Assembly (NCBI GenBank): GCA_023386235.1
Contig: JAEWKC010000016.1
Coordinates: 70,882-134,881 of the forward strand
Direction: 5' to 3'
Source: Bacteroidota bacterium
GTDB taxonomy: Bacteria > Bacteroidota > Bacteroidia > Chitinophagales > Chitinophagaceae
Length of the DNA: 64,000 bases
Shown here: positions 43,642 to 52,677 of the stretch, piece after piece
Layout: each line of letters begins with the position of its first letter
Position numbering within the stretch: the stretch's first letter is position 1
Notes under the pieces: generated by a model
What the model was told of the DNA's origin: nothing
Seen by the model: only the letters and a program-made list of their open reading frames with translations
Database searches by the model: none
Position numbers and translations under genes: made by a program

Positions 43642-45699
43642 ATGAAGCATTTTCTTCTTTCCCTGTTTCTGCTGGTTCTTTTTTCCCAATCTTTTTCACA
43701 ACAAAAACAAAAGCCCAATATCCTGTTTATTCTTACCGATGATTTAGGAATCGGAGATATAGGCGTGTATCATCAGCAGAAATTAAAAGAAGCAAACAAG
43801 CCACATATAGAAACTCCGGGATTGGATAAACTTGCTTCTGAAGGGGTTACGCTTACGCAAAACTACGCCAATGCGCCAGTGTGCGCTCCGTCGAGGGCCT
43901 CCTTTCTTTCGGGACTGACACAAGGCCACTCCAATGTAAGAAACAATCAATTTGACAAAGCGCTGGAAGACAATTATACAGTAGCGAATACGCTGAAACA
44001 AGCAGGTTACAAAACATTTGCCATTGGAAAATGGGGATTGCAGGGCGGAGAAGAGAAAGAAGATACTCCCGAAGCGTGGGTGGCGCATCCGCTGAATCGC
44101 GGGTTTGATTATTTCTTTGGCTACATCAGGCATATAGACGGACATGAACATTATCCCAAAGAAGGTCCTGCACGCGGCAGAAAAGAATTGTACGAAAATC
44201 GAACAGATATTACCGATAAACTGGATAAATGCTACACAGGCGATTTGTTTACTGCCATCACCAAAAAAGCCATCATTGATCATCGGAAGAAAAATCCGAA
44301 GCAGCCGTTTTTCATGTTCCTATCTTTCGATACACCTCATGCCGCTACACAAGTCGGCACACAAAAATATCCTGACGGCAAAGGACTCAACGGAGGCATA
44401 CAATACATAGGAACACCCGGCAAATATATCAACACTGCTTCGGGAGAGATAGACAGCTGGATAGATCCGAACGTAGCCAACGCAACTTATGATCACGACA
44501 ATGATTCCTCAACTCCTCAAATTGCATGGCCGGACGTTTATAAAAGATACGCTACAATGGTGCAGCGTATAGACAACCAGGTAGAAGACATTTTGCAATT
44601 GCTCAAAGATTTGCACATTGACGACAATACGCTCGTAGTTTTCACTTCCGACAATGGCGCTTCAAACGAATCTTATATCAAAGAGAATTTTCATCCTACT
44701 TTCTTTGAAAGTTCCAACGGTTTCGACGGGTTAAAACGGGATGTATGGGAAGGCGGCATCAGGGTACCTGCTCTTGTAAAATGGCGTGGAACCATTCCTT
44801 CGGGAAAAATAAACCATACACCATCCATGACTTCTGACTGGCTGAATACATTTTTAGATGCCGCCAGTATGCCTTTATTATACAGAAGCGATGGCGTATC
44901 GCTACTGCCTGCTTTAACGGAAAAGAAAAATCAAAAAGAAAGCCTTGTATACGTGGAGTATTTCAATAACTCTAAAACGCCGGCTTATAAAAGCTATGAA
45001 ATGAATAAACAAAATAAAACAAGAAATGAAATGCAGGCCGTAAGAATTGGAAACTATATGGGTGTGAGATACGATATAAAAAATCATTCAGATAATTTTG
45101 AAATATACGATGTAGTAAAAGATCCGAAGCAAATCTATAATCTTGCTACTACCGCTCCTCAATTTTTCTCTTTACAAAAACAAATGAAAGATAAGGTTTT
45201 GCAATCAAGAAGACCGAACGCAACCGCTAAAAGGCCTTACGACAAAGAATTGGTTCCCGCAATTGAGAAGAAGCCGCTCAATGAATACGATGATGTATGG
45301 TACTTAAGAAAACAATTTTTTGCGGGCAACTACTCATGGCTACCGGGTATAGATCTGCCCGAAGACAAAAACCCTTTTACAATACCCACAAACAGAGGAA
45401 AGACGAAAGCCGAAATAGCTAAAAAAATAAAAGGGTCTAAAAAACAGGGAGTGACAGTGGTGGAAGGTTGCATACATATACCTGAAGACGGTGAGTATAT
45501 TTTTTCACTAAAAGCCAATAAGGGAGCCGTACTGAAGTTGCACAACATTTTATTGATAGACGCAGATTATAATTATTCTCCACAAAGTGAAAAGAAGGAA
45601 AGCATTCTTCTAAAGAAAGGTCTTCATCCGTTTAAGCTGCTCTATAAAAACACTACTAAAAAGGCTAATGATGTAGCATTAGACTGGAGAAAGAACTAA
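43642..45699 (+). CDS. Type I sulfatase with C-terminal PA14-like domain
   Basis: The 685-residue protein has a signal peptide (to SFSQQ), metal ligands in LTDDLGIGDIG and the signature CAPSRASFLSG with Cys81. GKWGLQGG and FTSDNGASNES complete the catalytic domain. After about residue 600 a beta domain with IHIPEDGEYIFSLKANKGAV and LKLHNILLIDADY resembles PA14, which would bind glycan or the cell surface. It is transcribed away from the main locus and overlaps the convergent cytochrome gene at the stop codons. The substrate is unknown. Confidence 0.92.
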   Translation: MKHFLLSLFLLVLFSQSFSQQKQKPNILFILTDDLGIGDIGVYHQQKLKEANKPHIETPGLDKLASEGVTLTQNYANAPVCAPSRASFLSGLTQGHSNVRNNQFDKALEDNYTVANTLKQAGYKTFAIGKWGLQGGEEKEDTPEAWVAHPLNRGFDYFFGYIRHIDGHEHYPKEGPARGRKELYENRTDITDKLDKCYTGDLFTAITKKAIIDHRKKNPKQPFFMFLSFDTPHAATQVGTQKYPDGKGLNGGIQYIGTPGKYINTASGEIDSWIDPNVANATYDHDNDSSTPQIAWPDVYKRYATMVQRIDNQVEDILQLLKDLHIDDNTLVVFTSDNGASNESYIKENFHPTFFESSNGFDGLKRDVWEGGIRVPALVKWRGTIPSGKINHTPSMTSDWLNTFLDAASMPLLYRSDGVSLLPALTEKKNQKESLVYVEYFNNSKTPAYKSYEMNKQNKTRNEMQAVRIGNYMGVRYDIKNHSDNFEIYDVVKDPKQIYNLATTAPQFFSLQKQMKDKVLQSRRPNATAKRPYDKELVPAIEKKPLNEYDDVWYLRKQFFAGNYSWLPGIDLPEDKNPFTIPTNRGKTKAEIAKKIKGSKKQGVTVVEGCIHIPEDGEYIFSLKANKGAVLKLHNILLIDADYNYSPQSEKKESILLKKGLHPFKLLYKNTTKKANDVALDWRKN

Positions 45700-47930
45700 A
45701 CGCCGGCTTGCATGATCAATTGCGCGTAGGTGGGATTATTGCCCCCGTATTGTTTCAGCGTTTGCAGGTGCGGCATAGCTTTTTGTCGCTGATTGTTTTG
45801 AAGATACAGAATGGCTATGGCATAATGCAGGTCTAAATTGTTCGGAGCAATCTGTAAGCCTTTTAAATAAACGGCTTCGGCCTGTTTTGTCTTATCGTTT
45901 TGCTGCAGCAAAACACCGTAGTTATAGTATACCCTGGGGTTAAGACTTTTTAAAGAAACCGCTTTTTCCAGGTTGGCCGCGGCGCTTGCTTTATCGTTCA
46001 TTTCATTGTTGAGCAATGCCATGTTAAAATAGATCCTGTCGTTCTGAGTATCATACTTTAAAGCTTCATTTAAAATTTTCAAAGCTTCCTGATTTTTTCC
46101 CTCCATATTGTACAAGGTAGAAAGATTAAGCCGCGCGTAATTCATGGCATTATCTTTTTGCAGTCCTCGCAAATAAAATTTTTCTGCCTGCGGTAGATCG
46201 TTGTGCTTTAAAAAATAATCTCCCGCCATAGCATTGCCGGTTGCAAAATCTGTTTGGTATAAAATGTAAGACCGTAGTTCTGCCTGCGCTCTGTTATACG
46301 CGTCCATGGTTTCTTCCGGTACAGCGGTGCGACTTGTAAGCAATAAATCCGCAGCGGCTATACGCACAGCTCTTACTTTATCGTTCAGCAAAGGTGTTAC
46401 ATCCTGCGTCCAGGCTGCCGGTGAAAAATTAGTCAGTGCTCTCAACGACCTATATCTAACCTGGGCGTCTGTATTTTTCAATTGATCAATGATCATCTGT
46501 AAAGATGATGGCGTATTAATATTCGCCATATAATGCACAGCTGTGGCAATAATATTTTTGGGCGTAGCGGTATCTTTTATAAGCTTAGTCAAATGCTTTT
46601 CTGAAAGCGAGTCGTTCCTGCTTCCTAATATCAAATCTTCGGCGAAATGATATTTTCGTTCCGGGCCATACCACTTCACTATGGCGTCTGCAGCCCATTG
46701 CGCCGATTTATCGGTATGGCAATCGCTGCAAGCATTCGGCACGGCATACTTTACAGACAAATCTGGCCGTGGCGCGCGAAAAACATGGTCATGACGAATA
46801 TCATTACCCATATAGGTTTCTGTGGGCATGTGGCAGCTTACACATTCAGAAGCTGTGGTATTTACAGCATGAAATGTATGTGCAGGCGTATCGTATACAG
46901 TTTCTGCATGGCATTGATTGCATACTTTATTGCCGGTAAAAATAAGCTTGCCGCTATGCGGATTGTGGCAGCTGCTGCACTTTACGCCATGCATATACAT
47001 TTTGCTCTGAATGAAGGATGCATACTTATACACCTCATCTAAAGCCTGCCCATCGGCGTAATACAATTCTGTAGCGGGTATCTCCGGAATATAATTATCC
47101 ATCAGCTCATCTGATACAATCATATCTGCGCTGATATTTCCTTTCCTTGCATGGCAGGGAAAGCAGGTATTGATCTCCATAGCCTGTGTGCTACGCGCTG
47201 CAAGCGTTTCAACAAAAGAGCCCTTCTGTCTTTTCCCCTTTTTATAAGCATCACTGTTCATATAGTCTATATGATGCTGCGCTTTTCCGTGGCAGCTTTC
47301 GCAACTCACGGTCACAAGGTCGTAGGTAGTGTGGTAGGTATCACTTTCTACATCATAATTTTTTACCAGATTGGTACTGTGGCATTCTGCGCACATTGTA
47401 TTCCAGTTTTGGGCGTTGCCCGTCCAGTGCAGCCAGTCGCCTGCCGGAATCTTTTGCCCCGCGTATTGATGAAACCATTTGCCTTCACGACTGTCCCAGC
47501 TTTGGCGTGTTACCTGCATTTTTCCTCCCGGAAATTCTATCAGGTATTGCTGCAAAGGATAATGCCCGAATGCATATTTTATCTCGTAATCTTTATATTC
47601 TCCTGCTTCGCTTTGTGTATTGATAAAAAACTTCCCGTCGCGCTTGAAGAACTTAGAAGTAATGCCATCGGCAGAAAAAACAGTATTATTAAAGTCGCCT
47701 AAAACAGAACTGTCATTGGCCGGCTGCATCGCTTTGAAATGATCGGAAATTTTCCATTCGGCATGTTCCTTGGCATGGCAACTTTGACAGGAAGCATCTC
47801 CGGCGTATGCATTTGTTGTAGAAAGATTAAAATCGTTTACTTCATTGCAACCGGTGCTTACAAAAAACACCCCTGCTGCGGTAGCCAGCGCCAGCATTAA
47901 AATAATGAGATATTTTTTATGGATCATCAA
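45696..47930 (-). CDS. Octaheme c-type cytochrome lipoprotein with TPR domain
   Basis: The 744-residue protein has a lipoprotein signal (FFVSTGC, Cys28) and eight CxxCH haem-binding motifs: CQSCH, CAECH, CESCH, CFPCH, CSSCH, CNQCH, CVSCH and CSDCH. A middle stretch of HEAT-like helices follows (VRYRSLRALTNF, VRAVRIAAADLL) and then at least four TPR units (YYNYGVLLQQNDKTKQAEAV). Multi-haem cytochromes of this kind pass electrons across the envelope or reduce nitrogen or sulfur compounds; the TPR tail suggests docking with a partner. No adjacent oxidoreductase subunit is present. Confidence 0.9.
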   Translation of the reverse strand: MMIHKKYLIILMLALATAAGVFFVSTGCNEVNDFNLSTTNAYAGDASCQSCHAKEHAEWKISDHFKAMQPANDSSVLGDFNNTVFSADGITSKFFKRDGKFFINTQSEAGEYKDYEIKYAFGHYPLQQYLIEFPGGKMQVTRQSWDSREGKWFHQYAGQKIPAGDWLHWTGNAQNWNTMCAECHSTNLVKNYDVESDTYHTTYDLVTVSCESCHGKAQHHIDYMNSDAYKKGKRQKGSFVETLAARSTQAMEINTCFPCHARKGNISADMIVSDELMDNYIPEIPATELYYADGQALDEVYKYASFIQSKMYMHGVKCSSCHNPHSGKLIFTGNKVCNQCHAETVYDTPAHTFHAVNTTASECVSCHMPTETYMGNDIRHDHVFRAPRPDLSVKYAVPNACSDCHTDKSAQWAADAIVKWYGPERKYHFAEDLILGSRNDSLSEKHLTKLIKDTATPKNIIATAVHYMANINTPSSLQMIIDQLKNTDAQVRYRSLRALTNFSPAAWTQDVTPLLNDKVRAVRIAAADLLLTSRTAVPEETMDAYNRAQAELRSYILYQTDFATGNAMAGDYFLKHNDLPQAEKFYLRGLQKDNAMNYARLNLSTLYNMEGKNQEALKILNEALKYDTQNDRIYFNMALLNNEMNDKASAAANLEKAVSLKSLNPRVYYNYGVLLQQNDKTKQAEAVYLKGLQIAPNNLDLHYAIAILYLQNNQRQKAMPHLQTLKQYGGNNPTYAQLIMQAGV

Positions 47931-48037
47931 TTTTAAAAGTATGTTTTTCCGTTTTCAAATGTAATAATAAAACCTGTAAAAAGCAGCAGCAACAAGCCTT
48001 TATACTACATTTTCTTCTTTTTGATGCATAATTATTT

Positions 48038-48045
48038 TATTTTTG
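48038..48045 (+). promoter_or_regulatory. -7 box 4 bases upstream of the ABC exporter ATG
   Basis: TATTTTTG-AATA-ATG: a full TAnnTTTG match ends 4 bases before the start codon at 48050, as at 43573 and 52666. Confidence 0.5.
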
Positions 48046-48049
48046 AATA

Positions 48050-49855
48050 ATGCCTAAAAAACCTTTCAGCAAGACGATTAATCTGGTAAATGTTTTTAAA
48101 CAATTAAAACCTTTTGTAAAACCCTACAGGAAAATCATCTTTGGCACAATAATACTTACACTGCTCGGAGCCCTCGCCGCACAGGTAAATCCACTGGTAC
48201 TAAAATATGCCGTAGATCGTGTAGAACAACTGCTGTCCGATCCTGATGCATTGCAGCAGGGAGGAGAGTTGCTATTGCTGATATCCGCAATTTTGCTTGG
48301 TAAGGAAGTAATGAATATTCTGATACAATTCGGGCAAAAATTTTTCGGAGAAAAAATACGCATCAACATAGGCAGCGAGCTGGCTCAAACCGTTATTGAA
48401 AAAATAATGACCTACCGGATGTCTTTTTTTACAGAAGAAGATCACCAGTTCGGAAAGTTGCAAACGCGCATAGACAGGGGCGTTGAGAGCTTAACTACCC
48501 TTGTACAAAGCTTCTTCATAGACATTATGCCTATCTTCTCCAGCGCCATTATTTCATTGGTAGTAATGTATATGCAAAATGTATACATAGGCATTGTTGC
48601 CACCATCATAGTACCTGTTTATTTTTTCGTAAGTTCTATGCAGGCAAAGAAATTACAAGGTGTGAGAAGACAGCTAAGAAGCCAGCGAGAAGAAAAAACC
48701 AACGGATTGCTGAACCTGATAAGCTCTATACCGGTGATCAAAAGTTTTGTAAGAGAAAAGCTGGAAGGAGAAAAACAATACAGTCTGCAAATGCAACTGA
48801 TGAGCAGCCAGCTTAAAACAAGGCGCACCAATTTTATGTATGATGGCGTGAAAACTTTTATTGAGCAAATCGGCGTGGTAATTATTATTGTGCTTACGGT
48901 GTATTTTGTGCTTGACAGGCAAATGACCATCGGCGCTATCATGATGCACATCATGCTGTTCAATAATGTATCTGCGCCCATACGGCAATTGCACCGGATT
49001 TACGATCAAATGAATGATGCGCTTATTTATGCAGAAGGTTATTTTGACGTGCTTAATTCTGACGATGAAATAGAACCTTCCGGAAAAATCATAGCAGAGA
49101 ATATTAAGGGAAAAATTGAAATGAAAAATGTAGATTTTACTTATCCCAATGGTACCAAAGCTTTGCACAATGTAAGCTTAACTTTAGAGAACGGAAAAAC
49201 CACCGCGCTGGTAGGCCTGAGCGGCGCCGGCAAAAGTACCGTCATTAATTTGCTATGTAAATTCTACGCTCCCGACCAGGGAGAAATATGCCTGGATAAT
49301 ATCAACTTACACGATTACGATAATCATTCTCTCCGAAATCAGATAGGCCTGGTGCTGCAAAAAAATCATATTTTTAAAGGCAGCATAGAAGACAATATTC
49401 GCTATGGAAATATTACCGCCACAAAAGAAAATATTATTGACGCGGCAAAAAAAGCTTTTCTGCACGACCAGATTGAAGAGCTGCCCCACGGCTACAATAC
49501 CGATGCGCAGCTATTGAGCGGCGGCCAGCAGCAACGTATAGCCATTGCCCGCCTTTTCCTTAAAGACCCTCCCATATTATTTTTAGACGAACCCACCGCC
49601 AGCCTGGATGCCATTGCCACCGAACAGATCAAAAACAGCCTGGATGCCATAAAAAAAGACAGGACCGTAGTTATCATTTCTCATTCTCTTTCGCAGATAA
49701 TTGATGCCGATGTAATTTACGCCATGGAGAAAGGCCGCATTACCGAATCGGGCGCGCCTGATGAGCTCTATGATAAAAACGGCGTATACAGAAAAATTTT
49801 TGACGCCTCTGCAAGAAGTCTCAACCTGGACAAAATGCTGGATACATTGAAATAA
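48050..49855 (+). CDS. ABC exporter (fused membrane and ATPase domains)
   Basis: The 601-residue half-transporter has an N-terminal six-helix membrane domain (helices from about residue 27, IIFGTIILTLLGALAAQVNP) and a C-terminal ATPase with Walker A GLSGAGKST, signature LSGGQQQR, Walker B ILFLDEPTAS and the switch His in VIISHSLSQI. It works as a homodimer or heterodimer exporting lipids, drugs or peptides (MsbA/LmrA type). No partner half-transporter is nearby, so homodimer is likely. The substrate cannot be read from sequence. Confidence 0.93.
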   Translation: MPKKPFSKTINLVNVFKQLKPFVKPYRKIIFGTIILTLLGALAAQVNPLVLKYAVDRVEQLLSDPDALQQGGELLLLISAILLGKEVMNILIQFGQKFFGEKIRINIGSELAQTVIEKIMTYRMSFFTEEDHQFGKLQTRIDRGVESLTTLVQSFFIDIMPIFSSAIISLVVMYMQNVYIGIVATIIVPVYFFVSSMQAKKLQGVRRQLRSQREEKTNGLLNLISSIPVIKSFVREKLEGEKQYSLQMQLMSSQLKTRRTNFMYDGVKTFIEQIGVVIIIVLTVYFVLDRQMTIGAIMMHIMLFNNVSAPIRQLHRIYDQMNDALIYAEGYFDVLNSDDEIEPSGKIIAENIKGKIEMKNVDFTYPNGTKALHNVSLTLENGKTTALVGLSGAGKSTVINLLCKFYAPDQGEICLDNINLHDYDNHSLRNQIGLVLQKNHIFKGSIEDNIRYGNITATKENIIDAAKKAFLHDQIEELPHGYNTDAQLLSGGQQQRIAIARLFLKDPPILFLDEPTASLDAIATEQIKNSLDAIKKDRTVVIISHSLSQIIDADVIYAMEKGRITESGAPDELYDKNGVYRKIFDASARSLNLDKMLDTLK

Positions 49856-49913
49856 CTTGCCTTATTGGCAGCAAAATTAATCAAGGCGCATTTTTGCCTT
49901 CATTATTTTATAA

Positions 49914-50087
49914 GGCGTACTGTTTTTTGTATTCGACAGAAAGTACGCTGCATCCGGCGCACAGCCTGTGGAAACTTTTATACAAACCATAAAAAAGGTT
50001 TTTGAAGAATGGAGAAAAGAAGATCCAGCAATACGCTTACAGGTGAGTGAAGGAAACTCCTGCTCTGTTGACGGCACTGGCAACTAA
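49914..50087 (+). pseudogene. C-terminal remnant of a DsbA-family (FrnE-like) oxidoreductase
   Basis: Directly after an in-frame stop (TAA at 49911) the plus strand codes 57 residues starting GVLFFVFDRKYAASGAQPVE and ending SVDGTGN before TAA. The phrase FFVFDRKYAxSGAQPxExF is the conserved C-terminal part of FrnE/DsbA-like dithiol oxidoreductases, which in complete proteins sits after residue 160. The start, the CxxC active site and the rest are missing, so this is a decayed gene end. The fragment lies between the ABC exporter and an aspartyl protease and is followed by a dispersed repeat. Confidence 0.75.
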
Positions 50088-50125
50088 ATAAATATAAGCG
50101 ATAAATAAGAAGTTGTCTCAAAAAT

Positions 50126-50177
50126 TGTCATCCTGAAAAGCTTTGTCATCCTGAATGAAATGAAGGATCTAAACAGC
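50126..50177 (+). repeat. Dispersed TGTCATCCTGAA repeat
   Basis: TGTCATCCTGAA occurs twice (50126-50137 and 50144-50155) and is followed by TGAAATGAAGGATCT. Sequences of this form are frequent intergenic repeats in Bacteroidota. It lies next to the DsbA remnant and may mark a rearrangement edge. Confidence 0.5.
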
Positions 50178-50207
50178 CTCTTTTGCTATCCAAAAGTGCT
50201 TTATTTT

Positions 50208-51491
50208 TTATTCAAAAATAATGGAAGAGTGTTTGAAGCTGATAATCATTTTATCAAATTTCCGCATAAAATCCTGTCCCAGATTGCCATGATAATATTC
50301 ATCGCCCTGTTTTATATCAACCGTTGATAATCTTATCCTGTTCAGTTCCGCGGCAGCATCGCCTATCTGCAGTTTAAAATTATTTACCTGATAGCCCTGC
50401 GTTGTTGTGATGCCACCGGCACCGCCGGAACTAAACGTTCTTTTTCTGAAATTAGCTTCTACTTCTTCCCTGTTTTCATCATAAAAAAGTCTGTACAGGT
50501 CTGTATTGGTAGCTCCGGTATCAAAATGAAAAATAAGATTCTTATTGTTGTGAACCGCCTGCACTATAGGCGTAAGGTTGTCTATTGCAAAATTATTATA
50601 GTTATACACGTTTGAGGTATACGGAATATACAACCTGTCTTTTTTATCGATATGAAACTCTTCAAACGCCCTGATTACGGGATACCCGATAACTCCATTG
50701 ATATTATATTTTATTTGCGGGAAGCTAAGATCATTATCATTAGAAACAAGAAAAACAACGTTTTCAACCACCAGCCCTCCAAAGCTAAGCTTGTCTGCTA
50801 CCGCTATATCACTTCTAAATTTTACGCCCGTAGATGAATTTACATAAGCCCCGGACTGAATAATATGCAAGCCCAGCTTCTGCGCTACCGATCTTTGCAA
50901 AACAGAAAAGTTGGCGCCTGTATCAAAGATCATGCTGATGGACGTATCTTTAATCTCTGTATCAATATTCATTAGGCCTACCCTGTCTCTTGTAAGTTGT
51001 ATAAGATAGTCTTTCTGCTTGTTGATTTTTTGCGCCGGCGTGCTTTGCAAAGCGCGCCATATAGCCGCGGAGTTATAGATATCGGTTAAGAAAGCTCTGT
51101 CTTTTTGCTGATGATACAACGGCGCTATCAATGCCGTAGCCTTATACGCTTCCGCATACTCATACAAATTGGTGTGATTGCTCAGCTTCGTCTGGTATAC
51201 ATTGCGTAGCTCTGTCTGGCTGAGTAAACTTTTATGCTTCCTGAGTAAAGTCTGTATTTTTCCGTTAGAGATGGCAGAACGATTAAAAGCGTTATCAATA
51301 ATAGATTCAAAATACAGTTGATGCGCTGAGGAGAGGCTGTCTTTTTTTATTTTGTAAAGACTATCCAATGCAAAATAATTATGATTTTCATGATGAGCGC
51401 TAAGGCTTTCAGCCACCATTTGGCTATGCCCTGACTGGCAAGACATAAATAAAAAAACCGGAAGTATATTTTTAAAAAAATGCAACATCAA
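50208..51491 (-). CDS. Retropepsin-like aspartyl protease lipoprotein, two domains
   Basis: The 427-residue protein begins MMLHFFKNILPVFLFMSCQS, a lipoprotein signal with Cys18. Two aspartyl protease half-sites are visible: MIFDTGANFSVL (Asp190) and FHFDTGATNTDLY (Asp324), giving a pepsin-like two-lobe arrangement in one chain, with hydrophobic-Gly flaps NGVIGYPVI and GNLGQDFM. The region before residue 160 is helical, perhaps TPR-like. It probably acts at the cell surface or in the periplasm. The start could equally be the second Met. Confidence 0.85.
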   Translation of the reverse strand: MMLHFFKNILPVFLFMSCQSGHSQMVAESLSAHHENHNYFALDSLYKIKKDSLSSAHQLYFESIIDNAFNRSAISNGKIQTLLRKHKSLLSQTELRNVYQTKLSNHTNLYEYAEAYKATALIAPLYHQQKDRAFLTDIYNSAAIWRALQSTPAQKINKQKDYLIQLTRDRVGLMNIDTEIKDTSISMIFDTGANFSVLQRSVAQKLGLHIIQSGAYVNSSTGVKFRSDIAVADKLSFGGLVVENVVFLVSNDNDLSFPQIKYNINGVIGYPVIRAFEEFHIDKKDRLYIPYTSNVYNYNNFAIDNLTPIVQAVHNNKNLIFHFDTGATNTDLYRLFYDENREEVEANFRKRTFSSGGAGGITTTQGYQVNNFKLQIGDAAAELNRIRLSTVDIKQGDEYYHGNLGQDFMRKFDKMIISFKHSSIIFE

Positions 51492-51626
51492 TTAACAATA
51501 ATAAATTAAAATAATTTATAAGCAGTACATAAAATCTTAAAGTGTAGGTATTTCTGCCAAGATTTATCAGTTTGTTTACACCTTTCACAAAAAATAAACA
51601 ATCATCAATCAGAGAAGGTTATAAGA

Positions 51627-52499
51627 TTATTCGCTCTGAAACACACGCGATATAAAAGGCAGGCACGTGTACAAGGCAGAGTGCCAGTACTCCCAGGTAT
51701 GACCGCCATCGCGCACTCTAAACTCCAGCGGAACTTTTTTATCGTTCATGGCTTTTACAAAGTTTAAATTATAATTCAGTAAAAAATCATCGTCGCCACA
51801 ATCTATAAACCATTTTACCGACCTTAACTTATTAAGTGTTTGCTCATCGGCATTCCATACAAATTTTACACAATCATTTTCTTTTACCGCTTCATTCAGC
51901 CAATACCATTGTGTTAACTCTTTAGGAATTTCAGTATGCTTTTCTTCTCGCTGCATCAGCGCACTCATAGGATATGCGGCACAAAACATATCGGTGTGCT
52001 TTTGCGCATAAACGGTTGTGCCGCCACCGCCCATTGACAATCCGGCAATAGCTCTGTTTTGTTTATCGCCCACTACACGATAAGTTTTTTCTATGTATGG
52101 CAAAAACTCATCGAAGAAAAAAGTTTCGTACTTCCAACCCGGCATATCGAAATAACCGTTCCAGTAACCTTTAAAAACATCGCCACCGGCATTGGGTGTT
52201 ACTATTATCATTTCTTTTGCTTCTCCCGACGCTACCAGCTGATCCATCACATCCTTTAAGTGTCCTCTTTCATACCAACGTGTATCTGTATCCATCAATC
52301 CGTGCAGCAAATACAGTATCGGGTATTTTTTTTGACTTTTTGTTTCATAACTCTTTGGAAGAAAAATGGTGTAAGATCTGTCAACATTCAACACTTTGCT
52401 TTTAATAGTATTAGACAAAACCTTGCTTTCAGTGCCTTCCTGGGCCTGCAAAACAAAGTAGGTAAATATCGCTAAAAGGAAAAAGATACATTTTTTCAT
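51627..52499 (-). CDS. Exported esterase of the esterase-D family
   Basis: The 290-residue alpha/beta hydrolase has a signal peptide (to LQAQE), an oxyanion region LYLLHGLMDTDTRWYERG, the nucleophile elbow GLSMGGGG (Ser155), an Asp in DCGDDD and the catalytic His in RDGGHTWEYWHS. This matches esterase D/feruloyl-esterase-like proteins. In this setting it may deacylate glycans, but a tributyrin-type esterase is equally possible. It is monocistronic. Confidence 0.88.
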   Translation of the reverse strand: MKKCIFFLLAIFTYFVLQAQEGTESKVLSNTIKSKVLNVDRSYTIFLPKSYETKSQKKYPILYLLHGLMDTDTRWYERGHLKDVMDQLVASGEAKEMIIVTPNAGGDVFKGYWNGYFDMPGWKYETFFFDEFLPYIEKTYRVVGDKQNRAIAGLSMGGGGTTVYAQKHTDMFCAAYPMSALMQREEKHTEIPKELTQWYWLNEAVKENDCVKFVWNADEQTLNKLRSVKWFIDCGDDDFLLNYNLNFVKAMNDKKVPLEFRVRDGGHTWEYWHSALYTCLPFISRVFQSE

Positions 52500-52665
52500 C
52501 TGTGTATTTTTGATTTAAGTTCGATTATTACGAAGTTATCGAATAAAAGCAATTCAGCAAACAGGTCGATGGCGTAGTATCTTTTATATCGAAAGCCGTA
52601 CAAGTATATTTCAACTTCTTAAAAATTTGGGCAAAAATCTACTGTGCTCATTCATTCTAAAGACC

Positions 52666-52673
52666 TACTTTTG
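52666..52673 (+). promoter_or_regulatory. -7 box 4 bases upstream of the GT2 ATG
   Basis: TACTTTTG-CATC-ATG. TGTG (52643-52646) stands 19 bases upstream as a one-mismatch -33 box. The transcription start would coincide with the ATG at 52678. Confidence 0.6.
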
Positions 52674-52677
52674 CATC

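Noticed and set aside
49877..50083. Minus-strand frame of 68 codons opposite the DsbA remnant
   Set aside because: The plus strand here encodes recognisable FrnE-type residues; the minus frame is its shadow.
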